DNA from: Mycobacterium sp. ITM-2016-00316
GTDB lineage: Bacteria > Actinomycetota > Actinomycetes > Mycobacteriales > Mycobacteriaceae
Length of the DNA stretch: 64,000 nt
NCBI RefSeq assembly: GCF_002968335.2
Contig: NZ_CP134398.1
Span: 558,001 to 622,000 of the forward strand
Direction: 5' to 3'
Part shown: positions 45,673-55,920 of the stretch, in pieces
Position numbering within the stretch: position 1 is the stretch's first letter
Layout of the letters: each line of letters begins with the position of its first letter
Position numbers and translations under genes: made by a program
Notes under the pieces: model-generated
Database searches by the model: none
Seen by the model: only the letters and a program-made list of their open reading frames with translations
Told to the model about the DNA's origin: nothing

Positions 45673-46414
45673 CCGTGCACAGCACGGTGAGCGCGTCGTT
45701 GGTGGCCTCCACACCCGCGTCACCGATGGTGGCTTTCAGTCGGCTGCGCAGGACGTCCTGATCGGCCGCGGGCAGCCGTAACACCGCGGAGTAGGTACTC
45801 ACCATCTCCACCCATTCGGCGCCGCCGTAATGCGGGTGTTCGGTGTAGTGGCGACGCTCGGAGGTGAAGCCCGCCGCAGCCAACAGCGGCTCCAGATCTT
45901 CGCCTTCGATGAGGACCGACGGGCGTTGCGGCTCGGCACCCACACCGGCGTACACACCCGCGAGCTCGTCCGGACCGGGGCGAACCGCGACGATCCGGTT
46001 CCACAGCAGCGCCAGCCGACCGTTGCCGGCCAGTACCGCGCCCACCTTGCGCAGCGCGGGCTCCGGGTCCACCCAGTGGAAGGACTGGGCGAACACGACG
46101 AGATCAAAGGTGCGCCCGCACGGATCCCAGTCGGCGAAGGTGGCCACCTCGACGGCCAGGCCCTTGCCGGTGGCGACCTCGGCCATCTGCGGATCGGGTT
46201 CCACCGCCAGCACGTCGGCACCGGCCGCACGCAGCTGCGCGGTCGCGATACCGGTCCCGGCGCCCACGTCGAGCACCCGGATACCGCTGCGGGGCACCAG
46301 ATCGTCGATCAGCGCGGCGGGATACCGGGGGCGGAAGCGGTCATAACGCGCGGCCGCCGATCCGAAGGACGTGGCCCGCGAACGGTCGCGGTGCAACGGC
46401 TGGCGGTCGGTCAT
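45662..46414 (-). CDS. Class I SAM-dependent methyltransferase
   Basis: A 250-residue methyltransferase. Motif I is VLDVGAGTGIATAQL (near 46-60), motif II AVEPDPQM, and motif IV FDLVVFAQSFHWVD, the pattern of the UbiE/Methyltransf_11 group. The N-terminus ATSFGSAAARYDRFRPRYP is the usual lid. ATG 46414 is coupled to the upstream metallo-hydrolase stop (4-nt overlap). The substrate is not evident. Confidence 0.88.
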   Translation of the reverse strand: MTDRQPLHRDRSRATSFGSAAARYDRFRPRYPAALIDDLVPRSGIRVLDVGAGTGIATAQLRAAGADVLAVEPDPQMAEVATGKGLAVEVATFADWDPCGRTFDLVVFAQSFHWVDPEPALRKVGAVLAGNGRLALLWNRIVAVRPGPDELAGVYAGVGAEPQRPSVLIEGEDLEPLLAAAGFTSERRHYTEHPHYGGAEWVEMVSTYSAVLRLPAADQDVLRSRLKATIGDAGVEATNDALTVLCTVTR

Positions 46415-47142
46415 CGGGTAGCCGCGTCCGCGGCGTCGCGGATCGGGCCGCGCCAGACCGGGCCGTGCCCGGGCAGCAGCACCTCGGTGTCCAGCATGCC
46501 CAGCGCGGCCAGGCTGCGCACACACCCGTCCTGGTCGTGGTTGAACAGGCCGGGCAGCAGCTGCGGCCCGCGACGGGTGCTCACCGGGTGGCCGGTGATC
46601 AGCGCGTCCCCGGCGACCAGCACCCCGTCGACCAGATAGGAACAGTGGCCACCGGTGTGCCCGGGCGTCGGTACCGCGAGCGGTGTGCCGGGCAGCGCCG
46701 CGGCGATGTCCTCGTCGAACGCTTCGGCCGTCGGGATGCCCTCGTGGGTCAGTCCGCCCTTGCGGACCAGCGCCAGCGACCAGGCGAGGTAGCGCGGATT
46801 CCAGGCGCGGGCCAGCACGTCCACCGGGGACGCCTGCTCCAGATACTGCCGCTTGGCGTGCCCGACCTCGGTGGCGTGCGTATACACCGGTGTGCCATGG
46901 GTTTTCGCGAACCAGATGGCCGATCCGAGGTGGTCCACATGGGCGTGGGTCAGCAGGATCGCCCGCACGTCCTCGGCCGCGAAGCCCAGCTCGCGCACCG
47001 AGTCGAGGACCTCCCCGCGGCTACCCGGATACCCGGCGTCGATGAGCAGCACGCCGTCGTCGTCGGCCACCAGCGTCCAGTTCACCAGGTCGGTCTGGGC
47101 GAAGTAGACGGTGTCGGTGATACGGGTGAGGGCTGCCGGCAT
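46411..47142 (-). CDS. Metallo-beta-lactamase-fold hydrolase (Rv0406c-like)
   Basis: A 243-residue MBL-fold protein. Zinc ligands are seen in THAHVDHLG (near 80), PTPGHTGGHC (near 170), DALITGHP and the C-terminal PGHGPVW. It most resembles glyoxalase-II/lactonase-like hydrolases. It is divergent from fgd1, as Rv0406c is from Rv0407 in H37Rv. ATG 47142 is chosen; the 32-residue extension from 47238 covers the fgd1 promoter and start and is unlikely. Confidence 0.9.
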   Translation of the reverse strand: MPAALTRITDTVYFAQTDLVNWTLVADDDGVLLIDAGYPGSRGEVLDSVRELGFAAEDVRAILLTHAHVDHLGSAIWFAKTHGTPVYTHATEVGHAKRQYLEQASPVDVLARAWNPRYLAWSLALVRKGGLTHEGIPTAEAFDEDIAAALPGTPLAVPTPGHTGGHCSYLVDGVLVAGDALITGHPVSTRRGPQLLPGLFNHDQDGCVRSLAALGMLDTEVLLPGHGPVWRGPIRDAADAATR

Positions 47143-47212
47143 GCTGCCCAGGCTATCGGCGGAGTGCGGGAGCGAAGCGACAGGGGAAATCGAGACGGAG
47201 TAAAAAGGAACC

Positions 47213-48223
47213 GTGGCTGAACTCAAACTGGGATACAAGGCGTCGGCGGAACAGTTCGCCCCGCGTGAGCTCGTCGAACTGGCCGTGGAGGCCGAGGCGC
47301 ACGGTATGGACAGTGCGACCGTCAGTGATCATTTCCAGCCGTGGCGCCATGAGGGCGGGCATGCGCCGTTCTCGTTGGCCTGGATGACCGCCGTCGGCGA
47401 GCGCACCGAGCGCCTGATCCTGGGCACCTCGGTGCTGACCCCGACGTTCCGCTACAACCCGGCCGTGATCGCGCAGGCGTTCGCCACCATGGGCTGTCTG
47501 TACCCGGACCGGATCTTCCTGGGTGTGGGCACCGGTGAGGCGCTCAACGAGATCGCCACCGGGTACGAGGGGGAGTGGCCGGAATTCAAGGAGCGCTACG
47601 CGCGGCTGCGCGAATCGGTGCGGCTGATGCGGGAGCTGTGGCTCGGTGACCGCGTGGACTTCGAGGGTGAGTACTACAAGACCAAGGGTGCCTCGATCTA
47701 CGACGTGCCCGAGGGTGGCATCCCGATCTACATCGCCGCAGGCGGGCCGCAGGTCGCCAAGTACGCCGGCCGGGCCGGTGACGGGTTCATCTGCACCTCC
47801 GGCAAGGGGGAGGAGCTCTACAAGGAGAAGCTCATCCCGGCCATGCGGGAGGGTGCCGAGGCCGCGGGCAAGAACCCAGACGATGTCGACCGGATGATCG
47901 AGATCAAGATCTCCTACGACACCGATCCGGAGCTCGCGCTGGAGAACACCCGGTTCTGGGCGCCGTTGTCGCTGACCGCCGAGCAGAAGCACTCGATCGA
48001 CGACCCGATCGAGATGGAGAAGGCCGCCGACGCGCTGCCCATCGAGCAGGTCGCCAAGCGCTGGATCGTCGCCTCCGATCCCGACGAAGCAGTGGCCAAG
48101 GTCGCCGAGTACGTGGGCTACGGCCTCAACCATTTGGTGTTCCACGCCCCCGGGCATGACCAGCGCCGCTTCCTGGAGCTGTTCAAGCGGGATCTGGAAC
48201 CACGGTTGCGGAAACTGGGCTGA
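47213..48223 (+). CDS. fgd1: F420-dependent glucose-6-phosphate dehydrogenase
   Basis: Oxidises glucose-6-phosphate to 6-phosphogluconolactone and reduces coenzyme F420, the main F420H2 source in mycobacteria and the activator pathway for nitroimidazole drugs. 336 residues, identical in length to the M. tuberculosis enzyme. His40 and Trp44 (SDHFQPW) and Glu109 (GTGEALNE), the catalytic residues, are at the expected positions. GTG start with AAAAGGAACC upstream. The 3' end overlaps the convergent gntR gene by 41 nt. Confidence 0.97.
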   Translation: MAELKLGYKASAEQFAPRELVELAVEAEAHGMDSATVSDHFQPWRHEGGHAPFSLAWMTAVGERTERLILGTSVLTPTFRYNPAVIAQAFATMGCLYPDRIFLGVGTGEALNEIATGYEGEWPEFKERYARLRESVRLMRELWLGDRVDFEGEYYKTKGASIYDVPEGGIPIYIAAGGPQVAKYAGRAGDGFICTSGKGEELYKEKLIPAMREGAEAAGKNPDDVDRMIEIKISYDTDPELALENTRFWAPLSLTAEQKHSIDDPIEMEKAADALPIEQVAKRWIVASDPDEAVAKVAEYVGYGLNHLVFHAPGHDQRRFLELFKRDLEPRLRKLG

Positions 48224-48953
48224 CACCGGCGATATTGCTGCTGGCGGTCAACCGGACCCGGTCGGCGCGGAACAGGTCGTAGGCGAACTCGAACGGGCGC
48301 CCGGCGCTGTCCCGCGTCACCCGGGTGATGGCCAGCAGCGGCTTGCGGTGCGCGATCTGCAGCCATTTGGCTTCCCGCGGGCTGGCGCTGACCACCTCGA
48401 TGGTTTCAGTGGTGCAGGCGGGCTGCAGTCCGTACCGCTGCCGCAAGAGCTCGTACAGCGATCCGCCGAGCGGCTGTTCCAGCAGGTCGGCGGCATGCGC
48501 GGCGACGAAACAAGCCAGGTCGACCGACAGGGGCACCCCGTCCGCGTAGCGCAGTCTGCGGATGACGAAGACCTGGGTGTCCTGCGGAATCTCCAGGGCG
48601 ACCGACTCGGCAAGGGTGGCCGGTCTGCTGTCGGTGGCGAGCACTTTGGTATCGCTGGTGTGGCCTCCGCTGTGCAGCCGCGCGGGCAGGCCCGCCTGCT
48701 CGGCGGCGTTGCGCTGCACCACATCTGCGCGGATGAAGGTGCCCCCCGCGCGACCGGTGCGCCGTTCCAGCACCCCGGCCTGGCTCAGTGGCAACAGTGC
48801 GCTGCGCAGCGTCGCGCGGGATACGGCGAACTGTTCGGCCATCTCCCGCTCGGTGCCCAGCCGCGAACCCGGGCGCAGCGCACCGCTGGACAGCATGGAC
48901 AGAATCCGCCGGCGCACATCCTCGGCGACCGCACCCCCCGGTGTTTCCTCCAT
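48183..48953 (-). CDS. GntR family regulator (HutC/UTRA type)
   Basis: A 256-residue regulator. The N-terminal GntR winged HTH covers about 8-75 ([40 protein letters not shown]), and the C-terminal UTRA effector domain about 95-245 ([41 protein letters not shown]). UTRA domains bind small metabolites. It is the last gene of the kinase-SDR-gntR operon (2 nt after SDR), so it probably regulates that operon and the divergent permease/phospho-lyase genes. ATG 48953; the longer reading overlaps the SDR gene. Confidence 0.9.
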   Translation of the reverse strand: MEETPGGAVAEDVRRRILSMLSSGALRPGSRLGTEREMAEQFAVSRATLRSALLPLSQAGVLERRTGRAGGTFIRADVVQRNAAEQAGLPARLHSGGHTSDTKVLATDSRPATLAESVALEIPQDTQVFVIRRLRYADGVPLSVDLACFVAAHAADLLEQPLGGSLYELLRQRYGLQPACTTETIEVVSASPREAKWLQIAHRKPLLAITRVTRDSAGRPFEFAYDLFRADRVRLTASSNIAGVSPVSATVVPDPA

Positions 48954-48955
48954 GA

Positions 48956-49732
48956 TCAGGTGATGATCGCGTCCAGGGACTCGGGTAGCACCTGGCCACC
49001 GTCGACGGCGATCGCCTGGCCGGTGATGTAGGCGGCCTCGGTGGTGGCCAGGAACGCCGCGAGATGACCGATATCCTCCGGGGTGCCCAGGGCGCCGGCC
49101 GGGATCGACCGCGCCATGCTGGCGATGTAGTCCTCGCCGTTCTCCAGCAGACCCTCGGTGAGGATGTTGCCGGGCAGGACGGCGTTGACGGTGATTCCCT
49201 TGGGCGCCAGCTCGATTGCGGCTGTCCGCATGAAGCCGAGCTGTGCGGCTTTGGTGGCGCCGTAGTGCGACCAGCCGGGGTAACCGGTGATCGGGCCGGT
49301 GATCGACGACGTCAGGATGACCCGACCGGTGCCGGATGCGATCAGCGCGTCCAGGCAGGCCTGCACCGCGTAGAACGTGCCGTTGACGTTGATGCCCATG
49401 ATCTCGTTGAGCTGCTCGGGGGTCATGGTGGCCAACGGCGCATCGGGAAAGATGCCGGCGTTGGCGCACAACACATCCAGCCCGCCGAAGGCCTCGACGG
49501 CTGCGGCCGCCATCTCCGTGCAGGATTGCCGGTCGCTCACGTCGACGCGTATCCCGATGACCGTGCCGCCACCCAGTTCGTCGAGCGCGGCCACGGCGTC
49601 GTCGAGGCCGGCGGCCGTCCGTGCCGCGATCGCGACATTCGCACCGGCGCGGGCGAAGACCGTGGCGATGCCGCGACCTATTCCCTTGCTACCGCCGGTC
49701 ACCAGGACCGAGCGGGACTGCAGGTCGAACAT
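48956..49732 (-). CDS. SDR oxidoreductase, FabG-like
   Basis: A 258-residue classical [15 protein letters not shown] (cofactor glycines near 13-24), NAGIFPDAP near 89, [16 protein letters not shown] (catalytic Tyr/Lys near 157), and [11 protein letters not shown] at the C-terminus as in 3-oxoacyl-ACP reductases. A good TTGAGGAGGAACATG start. It lies between the kinase (8 nt) and gntR genes, so it probably converts an intermediate of the cassette's pathway; reduction or oxidation of an aldehyde or alcohol is possible. Confidence 0.9.
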   Translation of the reverse strand: MFDLQSRSVLVTGGSKGIGRGIATVFARAGANVAIAARTAAGLDDAVAALDELGGGTVIGIRVDVSDRQSCTEMAAAAVEAFGGLDVLCANAGIFPDAPLATMTPEQLNEIMGINVNGTFYAVQACLDALIASGTGRVILTSSITGPITGYPGWSHYGATKAAQLGFMRTAAIELAPKGITVNAVLPGNILTEGLLENGEDYIASMARSIPAGALGTPEDIGHLAAFLATTEAAYITGQAIAVDGGQVLPESLDAIIT

Positions 49733-49740
49733 GTTCCTCC

Positions 49741-50730
49741 TCAACGTAACCAGGTGTGATCGGCGAGATAGCGCTCCGACAGGCGCGCGGTACCGACGGC
49801 GTATCCGGGACCGATGGCCTTGGCGGCATCGGCGTCGGCGTGCGAGGCGATCCACGCCGTGAGCTGGATCCGGCGCAGCATCACGAAGGTCGGGATGAGT
49901 GCCAGGTGCTGCTCGGGCAGCGTGCGCACCTTCAGGTAGCCGCGCAGCCACTCGGCCACGATGCGTTCGGCCTCCGGGGTGTCCTCGATCCAGGACACGA
50001 CCGCACCCAGGTCGGCCAGATTCCATCCCCAGCCGGAATCGTCGAAGTCGATCACCGTGATCCCCGCCGCTGGTGCGGCCGGATCGACCATCAGGTTCGA
50101 CAGCCGTAGGTCGGCGTGAATCAGACCGAATCTGTCTGCCCCGGTGCCGAACTCGGACAACTGCTCGGTGATGTGATGTGTCGCCCGCATGATGGCGGCC
50201 CGGTCCGTGTCGGCCAGGCCGGGGGCCTCTCGCCAGTCACCCCAGCGGGCACCGGGGCCGAGGATGTCATCGAGATCCCAGCGGAAGCGCGTGAAGTCGG
50301 CCGGGGCCGCCCAGTCCAGGACATGCTCGTGCATGATCGCGGTCAGCTCACCCAGCTCGGCGAAACCGACCGCGTGCGGAACCTCCTCGGCGGTACATCC
50401 CTGGACCAGGGTGACGGCGTCGACATGCAACTCGCGGCCGTCCACCGACGCGGTGACCACATCGAGGCCGGAGCTCGAGCGGACCAGCTCGGGGGTCTTG
50501 ACCACGGTGTCGCGGCGCAGTGCGGCCATCCAGGCGAGTTCGGAGCGGATGCCGTCCAGGGAGTGATAGCCGGGCCGGTGCACGCGCAGCACGATCGGGT
50601 CGTCATCGCACACCCGGTAGGTGGCGTTCTCCGACAGGCTCAGCAGCCGCAGGGGGGTGTCGAGGTCGCGGCCATAGGCGGACAGTGCCGCCCTGGCGAA
50701 GCGCGCGTGGTCGGCAGGCAATCCCGGCAT
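49741..50730 (-). CDS. APH/choline-kinase-fold small-molecule kinase
   Basis: A 329-residue aminoglycoside-phosphotransferase-fold kinase. The catalytic loop is [12 protein letters not shown] (Asp near 206) and the metal-binding segment [10 protein letters not shown] (Asp near 227). The N-lobe has [17 protein letters not shown]. This fold includes choline, ethanolamine, homoserine and hydroxylysine kinases. It is divergent from the permease and phospho-lyase genes. A hydroxylysine- or ethanolamine-type kinase would supply exactly the phosphorylated substrate that enzyme needs, but this is inference. Confidence 0.85.
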   Translation of the reverse strand: MPGLPADHARFARAALSAYGRDLDTPLRLLSLSENATYRVCDDDPIVLRVHRPGYHSLDGIRSELAWMAALRRDTVVKTPELVRSSSGLDVVTASVDGRELHVDAVTLVQGCTAEEVPHAVGFAELGELTAIMHEHVLDWAAPADFTRFRWDLDDILGPGARWGDWREAPGLADTDRAAIMRATHHITEQLSEFGTGADRFGLIHADLRLSNLMVDPAAPAAGITVIDFDDSGWGWNLADLGAVVSWIEDTPEAERIVAEWLRGYLKVRTLPEQHLALIPTFVMLRRIQLTAWIASHADADAAKAIGPGYAVGTARLSERYLADHTWLR

Positions 50731-50763
50731 GGCGACCAGTGTGAGCCAATTGTCGGGCCAAAG

Positions 50764-50957
50764 CAGACCAAATCGAGGTTTTTAACGGCGGCGTTGCAAT
50801 ACTCTCATGTTCGAAACATTGCCGAAACACAGCTAATTGCCAGCTTAAAACTCCAGTTGACCAACGAATCTGAGCGAGGTAACAATTGCCGACGTCGTCT
50901 TACGTCATCGGCATCGGGGCCGGCGGCACTTCGAAACCAGACCAAATACCGGTCTGG
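50764..50957. promoter_or_regulatory. Divergent promoter region with repeated CAGACCAAAT elements
   Basis: CAGACCAAAT occurs at 50764-50773, next to the kinase start, and again at 50938-50947, close to the permease start. The second copy is part of a perfect palindrome, CCAGACC-N7-GGTCTGG (50937-50957). GACC/GGTC half-sites resemble those used by HutC-type GntR proteins such as DasR. The 251-bp gap otherwise holds AT-rich stretches and no gene. Confidence 0.6.
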
Positions 50958-50981
50958 GATATGCCCTCAGATTGGGATGCA

Positions 50982-52541
50982 ATGAGCGAGATCATCGATC
51001 CACCGGCCCCCGCGGGTGCCAACCCCATCCAACGTCTCAAGCCGAATGCGGTCGGGCTGTGGGGTGTGCTGTTCATGGCGGTCGCCACCGCCGCCCCCAT
51101 CACCGCGATGGTCGGCAATGTGCCGATCGCGGTCGGCTTCGGCAACGGCGCCAACGCACCCGCCGGTTACTTCGTCGCCACCATCGTGCTGACGCTGTTC
51201 GCCATCGGATACGCCGCGATGAGCAAGCACATCACCGCCACGGGTGCCTTCTACGGGTACATCTCACACGGACTCGGGCGCATCGTCGGACTGGGCGCCG
51301 GTTTCCTGACCGCGCTGGCGTACATGGTGTTCGAGGCCTCGCTGATCGGCATCTTCTCGTTCTTCGGCACCGACCTGTTCTCGTCGCTGTTCGGCGTCGA
51401 GGTGCCGTGGCTGGTGTTCGCGCTGGTGATGCTCGCCGTCAACGCCCTGCTCACCTATTTCGACATCAATCTGGCCGCCAAGGTGCTCGGGGTATTCCTG
51501 GTCACCGAGATCGTGATGCTGGCCGCGATGGCGCTGTCGGTGTTGTTCACCGGCGGTGGGCCCCAGGGCTGGTCCTGGGGATCGCTGAACCCGCTCAACG
51601 GGTTTCAGAGCCTCTCCGGTGTGGTCGAGGGCGCCGACGGCTCCACGATGGCCGTCGTCGGATCCGCGGGCGTCGGGCTGTTCTTCGCGTTCTGGTCCTG
51701 GGTCGGTTTCGAGTCCAGCGCCATGTACGGCGAGGAGTCGCGCAACCCCAAGAAGATCATCCCCATCGCCGTGATCAGCTCGGTGATCGGCATCGGTGCG
51801 TTCTACGTGGTGGTGTCCTGGCTGGCGATCGTCGGCACCGGACCCGAGAATGCCATTGCGCTGGCCCAGGATTCGGCCACCGCGGGAAACATCTTCTTCA
51901 ACCCGGTGCATGACAACCTCGGGCAGTGGGCGGTCGACCTGTTCAAGATCCTGTTGATGACCGGATCCTTCGCCTGCGGCCTGGCATTCCACAACTGCGC
52001 CGCACGCTACCTGTACGCCCTGGGCCGCGAAGACGTCATCCCCGGGATGCGCAAGACCATCGGTGCCACCCACCGGGTGCACGGCTCACCGCATATTGCG
52101 GGCTTCGTGCAGACCGGGTTCGCCTTCCTGGTCGTGATCTTCTTCGAGTTCACCCACCGTGACCCCTACACCGGTCTCTACGGTCTGATGGCACTGCTGG
52201 GCACCACGGCGATCATGATCGTCCAGGCGCTGGCCGCGTTCTCGGTGATCGCGTACTTCCATGTGCAGAAACGTCATCCGGAGACAGCGAACTGGTTCAC
52301 CACCTTCCTGGCGCCGCTGCTGGGCGGGCTCGGAATGATGTACGTGGTCTACCTGCTGGCCAAGAACGCCTCGTTCGCGGCGGGCTCGGCGGCCACCGAC
52401 TGGGTCTTCGCCGCCATCCCGTGGGTCGTCGGTGTCGTCGGCATCGGCGGTGTGCTGCTCGCGGTGTTCCTGAAGTTCAAAGATCCACAGCGGTATGGCG
52501 AACTGGGCCGTACCGTGCTGGAAGAAGCCCACGAGCGCTGA
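50982..52541 (+). CDS. APC superfamily amino acid/amine permease
   Basis: A 519-residue permease with 12 predicted helices: LWGVLFMAVATAAPITAM in TM1, ATGAFYGYISHGLGR in TM3 and GEESRNPKKIIP after TM6. It belongs to the actinobacterial APC branch for amino acids or amines. ATG 50982 is chosen because the palindrome at 50937-50957 would lie within the coding sequence of the longer readings; ATG 50961 is possible. It lies 8 nt before the phospho-lyase gene. Confidence 0.9.
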   Translation: MSEIIDPPAPAGANPIQRLKPNAVGLWGVLFMAVATAAPITAMVGNVPIAVGFGNGANAPAGYFVATIVLTLFAIGYAAMSKHITATGAFYGYISHGLGRIVGLGAGFLTALAYMVFEASLIGIFSFFGTDLFSSLFGVEVPWLVFALVMLAVNALLTYFDINLAAKVLGVFLVTEIVMLAAMALSVLFTGGGPQGWSWGSLNPLNGFQSLSGVVEGADGSTMAVVGSAGVGLFFAFWSWVGFESSAMYGEESRNPKKIIPIAVISSVIGIGAFYVVVSWLAIVGTGPENAIALAQDSATAGNIFFNPVHDNLGQWAVDLFKILLMTGSFACGLAFHNCAARYLYALGREDVIPGMRKTIGATHRVHGSPHIAGFVQTGFAFLVVIFFEFTHRDPYTGLYGLMALLGTTAIMIVQALAAFSVIAYFHVQKRHPETANWFTTFLAPLLGGLGMMYVVYLLAKNASFAAGSAATDWVFAAIPWVVGVVGIGGVLLAVFLKFKDPQRYGELGRTVLEEAHER

Positions 52542-52549
52542 CGGGAATC

Positions 52550-53836
52550 ATGCCTTTCTCCAACATCATGGATTCCAACAGCTATCAGGGTGGTCAGCGC
52601 GACGACCCCCTGATAGTTGCCCGTGACCGGGTCCTGGGACCGGCGTACCGGCTGTTCTACGACAAGCCGGTGCATCTGGTGCGCGGGTTCGGCACCACGT
52701 TGTTCGATGCCGACGGCAACGATTACCTGGATGCGTACAACAACGTCGCCAGCGTGGGGCACTGCCATCCCCACGTGATCGATTCGGTGACACGGCAGTT
52801 GAGTACCCTCAACACCCATACCCGGTACCTGCACGATGGCATCGTCGACTACTCGCAGCGGCTGCTGGCCACCTTCCCGGATGTTGAGCAATCCGGCTCG
52901 TACCAAGTGATGTACGCGTGCACCGGTTCGGAGGTCAACGATCTTGCGTTGCGCGTGGCCGCCATGCACACCGGCGCCACCGGGGTGATCGTCACCCACG
53001 AGGCGTATCACGGCAATACCGAAGCGGTGACAGCAATCTCGCCCTCGATCGGGGGACGCACCAGCCTGGGACGCCATGTCCGCACGGTGTCACCGCAGCT
53101 GGAGCGGGCCGAAATCGCCGCCGCGATCACCGATCTGCAGGACAGCGGCTTCGGGGTGAGCGCGCTGATCGTCGACACCATCTTCTCCTCCGATGGCATC
53201 TATCCCGATCCGTTGGTGCTGGCGCCGGCGGTCGCGGCGGTCCGGGCCGCCGGTGGCGTGTTGATCGCCGATGAGGTGCAACCCGGATTCGGGCGCACCG
53301 GTGCGGGAATGTGGGGATTCACCCGCCATGGTGTGGTGCCCGATCTGGTGACCATGGGCAAGCCGATGGCCAACGGGCTACCGGTGGCAGCCATGGCCGC
53401 GCGAGGGGACGTGCTGGCCGGCTTCGCCACCGGGGTGCCGTACTTCAACACCTTCGGGGGCAACCCGGTCTCGATGGCTGCCGCGGCCGCCGTGCTCGAC
53501 GTCATCGAACGGGAACGGCTGATCGCCAATGCCGCCACCGTGGGCGCTGACCTGCGTGCCGAGGTGGCCCGGCTGGCCGCCGATCACCCCCGCATCGGGC
53601 AGGTGCGCGGTGCCGGGCTGTACCTCGGGGTGGAGGTGATCGATGATGCCGGGCTGCCCGATCGGGCGACCGCTCGGTGGATCGTCAACGCCATGCGTGA
53701 ACGCCGGGTGCTGATATCGGTGTGTGGCGGGGACGGCAATGTCCTCAAGATCAGGCCGCCGATGGTGTTCTCGATGTCCGACGTCGACCGCTTCGTTGCC
53801 GAACTCGGTGAGGTGCTGGCAAGCTTGGCCGAGTGA
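52550..53836 (+). CDS. Class III aminotransferase fold enzyme, phospho-lyase (ETNPPL/PHYKPL) type
   Basis: A 428-residue PLP enzyme. It resembles ethanolamine-phosphate and 5-phosphohydroxylysine phospho-lyases more than ordinary transaminases: YDKPVHLVRGFGTTLFDADG, YNNVASVGHCHPHV and NTHTRYLHDGIVDYSQRL match the human AGXT2L1/AGXT2L2 pattern. PLP contacts are Asp241 (ADEVQ) and Lys271 (MGKPMANG). Such enzymes remove phosphate and ammonia to give an aldehyde. It is cotranscribed with the permease, and its stop overlaps pta by 4 nt. A true transaminase is the alternative. Confidence 0.82.
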   Translation: MPFSNIMDSNSYQGGQRDDPLIVARDRVLGPAYRLFYDKPVHLVRGFGTTLFDADGNDYLDAYNNVASVGHCHPHVIDSVTRQLSTLNTHTRYLHDGIVDYSQRLLATFPDVEQSGSYQVMYACTGSEVNDLALRVAAMHTGATGVIVTHEAYHGNTEAVTAISPSIGGRTSLGRHVRTVSPQLERAEIAAAITDLQDSGFGVSALIVDTIFSSDGIYPDPLVLAPAVAAVRAAGGVLIADEVQPGFGRTGAGMWGFTRHGVVPDLVTMGKPMANGLPVAAMAARGDVLAGFATGVPYFNTFGGNPVSMAAAAAVLDVIERERLIANAATVGADLRAEVARLAADHPRIGQVRGAGLYLGVEVIDDAGLPDRATARWIVNAMRERRVLISVCGGDGNVLKIRPPMVFSMSDVDRFVAELGEVLASLAE

Positions 53837-55920
53837 CCGCGCATGCTGCTTCGGCCATCTACATAGCGTCCCCCGAGGGGGACACCGGAAAATCCACCAT
53901 CGCACTGGGCATTCTGCACAAGCTGGCCGCCACCGTCGCCAGGGTTGCGGTGTTCAGGCCCATCACCCGGTTGGAGCAGGGTGACTCCGAGGGCGAACGC
54001 GACTACATCCTGGAACTGCTGCTGTCGCGGGCGACCGCCGGACTCACCTATGACGAGTGCGCCGGCGTCAGCTACCAGCAGCTGCACGAGAACCCCGAGG
54101 CGGCCATCGCCGAGATCGTCGACCGTTTCCACCGGGTTGCCGAGCGCTCCGATGCGGTACTCATCGTCGGCAGCGACTACACCGATGTGGCGGCGCCGAG
54201 CGAACTGAGCATGAACGCCCGGATAGCGGTGAACCTCGGCGCGCCCGTGGTGCTCGCGGTGAAGGCCAAGGACCGCACCCCCGCCGAGGTCGCCCAGGTC
54301 GTCGAGGTGTGCCTGGTCGAACTGGCGGCCCAGCACGCGCACACCGCCGCGGTGGTGGCGAACCGCTGCGATCCCGAACAGTTGGGCGCGGTGGCCGAGG
54401 CGCTGTGCGCGCTCGGCCCGAAGAGCTACGTCCTGCCCGAGGAACCCCTGCTGGTGGCGCCCTCGGTGGCAGAGCTACGCACGGCGGTGCACGGCGAACT
54501 CACCGGCGGTGACGAGCATTCGCTGATCCGAGAGGCGATGAGCGTCCTGGTGGCGGGGATGACCGCCGAGCATGTGCTGGAAAGGCTGCGGGACGGGATG
54601 GCGGTCATCACCCCCGGAGACCGTTCCGATGTGGTGATGGCGGTGATGGGTGCCCATGCCGCAGCGGGGTTTCCGTCGCTGTCCTGCGTCATCCTCAACG
54701 GTGGCCTGCCGCTGCACCCGGAAGTCGCCCGACTGGTGTCGGGCCTGGGAGCCCGGCTGCCGATCATCAGCACCGAACTGGGCACCTATGACACGGCACG
54801 TGCGGTCGCCTCCGCCCGCGGACGGGTCACGGTGGATTCACAACGCAAGGTCGACACCGCGCTCGCCCTGATGGAGCAGCATGTCGATACCGCGGATCTC
54901 ATTGACACACTGTCGATCCCGATCCCCACCGTGACCACACCGCAGATGTTCACCTACCAGCTGATCGACCAGGCCCGCGCCGACGTCCAGCGCATCGTGC
55001 TGCCCGAAGGTGATGACGACCGGATCCTGCGCGCAGCCGGGCGTCTGCTCGCGCACCGCGTGGCCGACCTGACCATCCTGGGTGAGGAGAAGTCGGTCCG
55101 CGCGCGGGCCGCCGAAATCGGTGTGGACCTGTCGGCGGCCGTCGTGCTCGACCCGCGTACAAGTGAACTGTGTGACCAGTTCGCCGAGCAATACGCCCAG
55201 CTGCGCAGCCACAAGGGCGTGACCGTTGATCAGGCCCGCGAAACCATTTCCGACGTCTCCTATTTCGGCACCATGCTGGTGCACAACGACATGGTCGACG
55301 GCATGGTGTCCGGTGCCAGGCACACCACGGCGCACACCGTCCGCCCGGCCTTCGAGATCATCAAGACGCTGCCCGGGGTCAACACGGTATCCAGCATCTT
55401 CCTGATGTGCCTGGAGGACCGGGTGCTCGCCTACGGCGACTGCGCGATCGTGCCCGACCCGACCTCCGAACAACTCGCCGATATCGCCATCTCCTCCGCG
55501 CGCACCGCCGCGCAGTTCGGTATCGACCCCAGGGTCGCCATGCTGTCCTACTCGACGGGCACCTCCGGTACCGGTGCCGATGTCGACAAGGTCAGGGCGG
55601 CAACCGAACTGGTGCGCCAGCGCGCCCCGGAACTCTTGGTGGAGGGGCCGATTCAGTATGACGCTGCGGTGGATCCGTCCACCGCGAAGACCAAGATGCC
55701 GGAATCGGAGGTGGCCGGACGTGCCACGGTGTTGATCTTCCCGGACCTCAACACCGGCAACAACACCTACAAGGCGGTCCAGCGCAGCGCCGGAGCCATC
55801 GCGATTGGGCCGGTGCTGCAGGGCCTGAACAAGCCGGTCAATGATCTCTCCCGGGGTGCCCTGGTGGAGGATATCGTGAACACGGTGGCGATCACCGCGA
55901 TCCAGGCGGCCCGGCAGTGA
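53833..55920 (+). CDS. pta: Phosphate acetyltransferase (long form)
   Basis: Interconverts acetyl-CoA and acetyl phosphate. The 695 residues comprise an N-terminal P-loop/AAA_26 domain (PEGDTGKST near 14-22), a DRTGG middle domain (about 215-320), and the catalytic PTA domain (about 375-690: [40 protein letters not shown] [12 protein letters not shown]). The GTG start overlaps the phospho-lyase stop by 4 nt, and its own stop overlaps ackA by 4 nt. Homologue of Rv0408. Confidence 0.97.
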   Translation: MTAHAASAIYIASPEGDTGKSTIALGILHKLAATVARVAVFRPITRLEQGDSEGERDYILELLLSRATAGLTYDECAGVSYQQLHENPEAAIAEIVDRFHRVAERSDAVLIVGSDYTDVAAPSELSMNARIAVNLGAPVVLAVKAKDRTPAEVAQVVEVCLVELAAQHAHTAAVVANRCDPEQLGAVAEALCALGPKSYVLPEEPLLVAPSVAELRTAVHGELTGGDEHSLIREAMSVLVAGMTAEHVLERLRDGMAVITPGDRSDVVMAVMGAHAAAGFPSLSCVILNGGLPLHPEVARLVSGLGARLPIISTELGTYDTARAVASARGRVTVDSQRKVDTALALMEQHVDTADLIDTLSIPIPTVTTPQMFTYQLIDQARADVQRIVLPEGDDDRILRAAGRLLAHRVADLTILGEEKSVRARAAEIGVDLSAAVVLDPRTSELCDQFAEQYAQLRSHKGVTVDQARETISDVSYFGTMLVHNDMVDGMVSGARHTTAHTVRPAFEIIKTLPGVNTVSSIFLMCLEDRVLAYGDCAIVPDPTSEQLADIAISSARTAAQFGIDPRVAMLSYSTGTSGTGADVDKVRAATELVRQRAPELLVEGPIQYDAAVDPSTAKTKMPESEVAGRATVLIFPDLNTGNNTYKAVQRSAGAIAIGPVLQGLNKPVNDLSRGALVEDIVNTVAITAIQAARQ

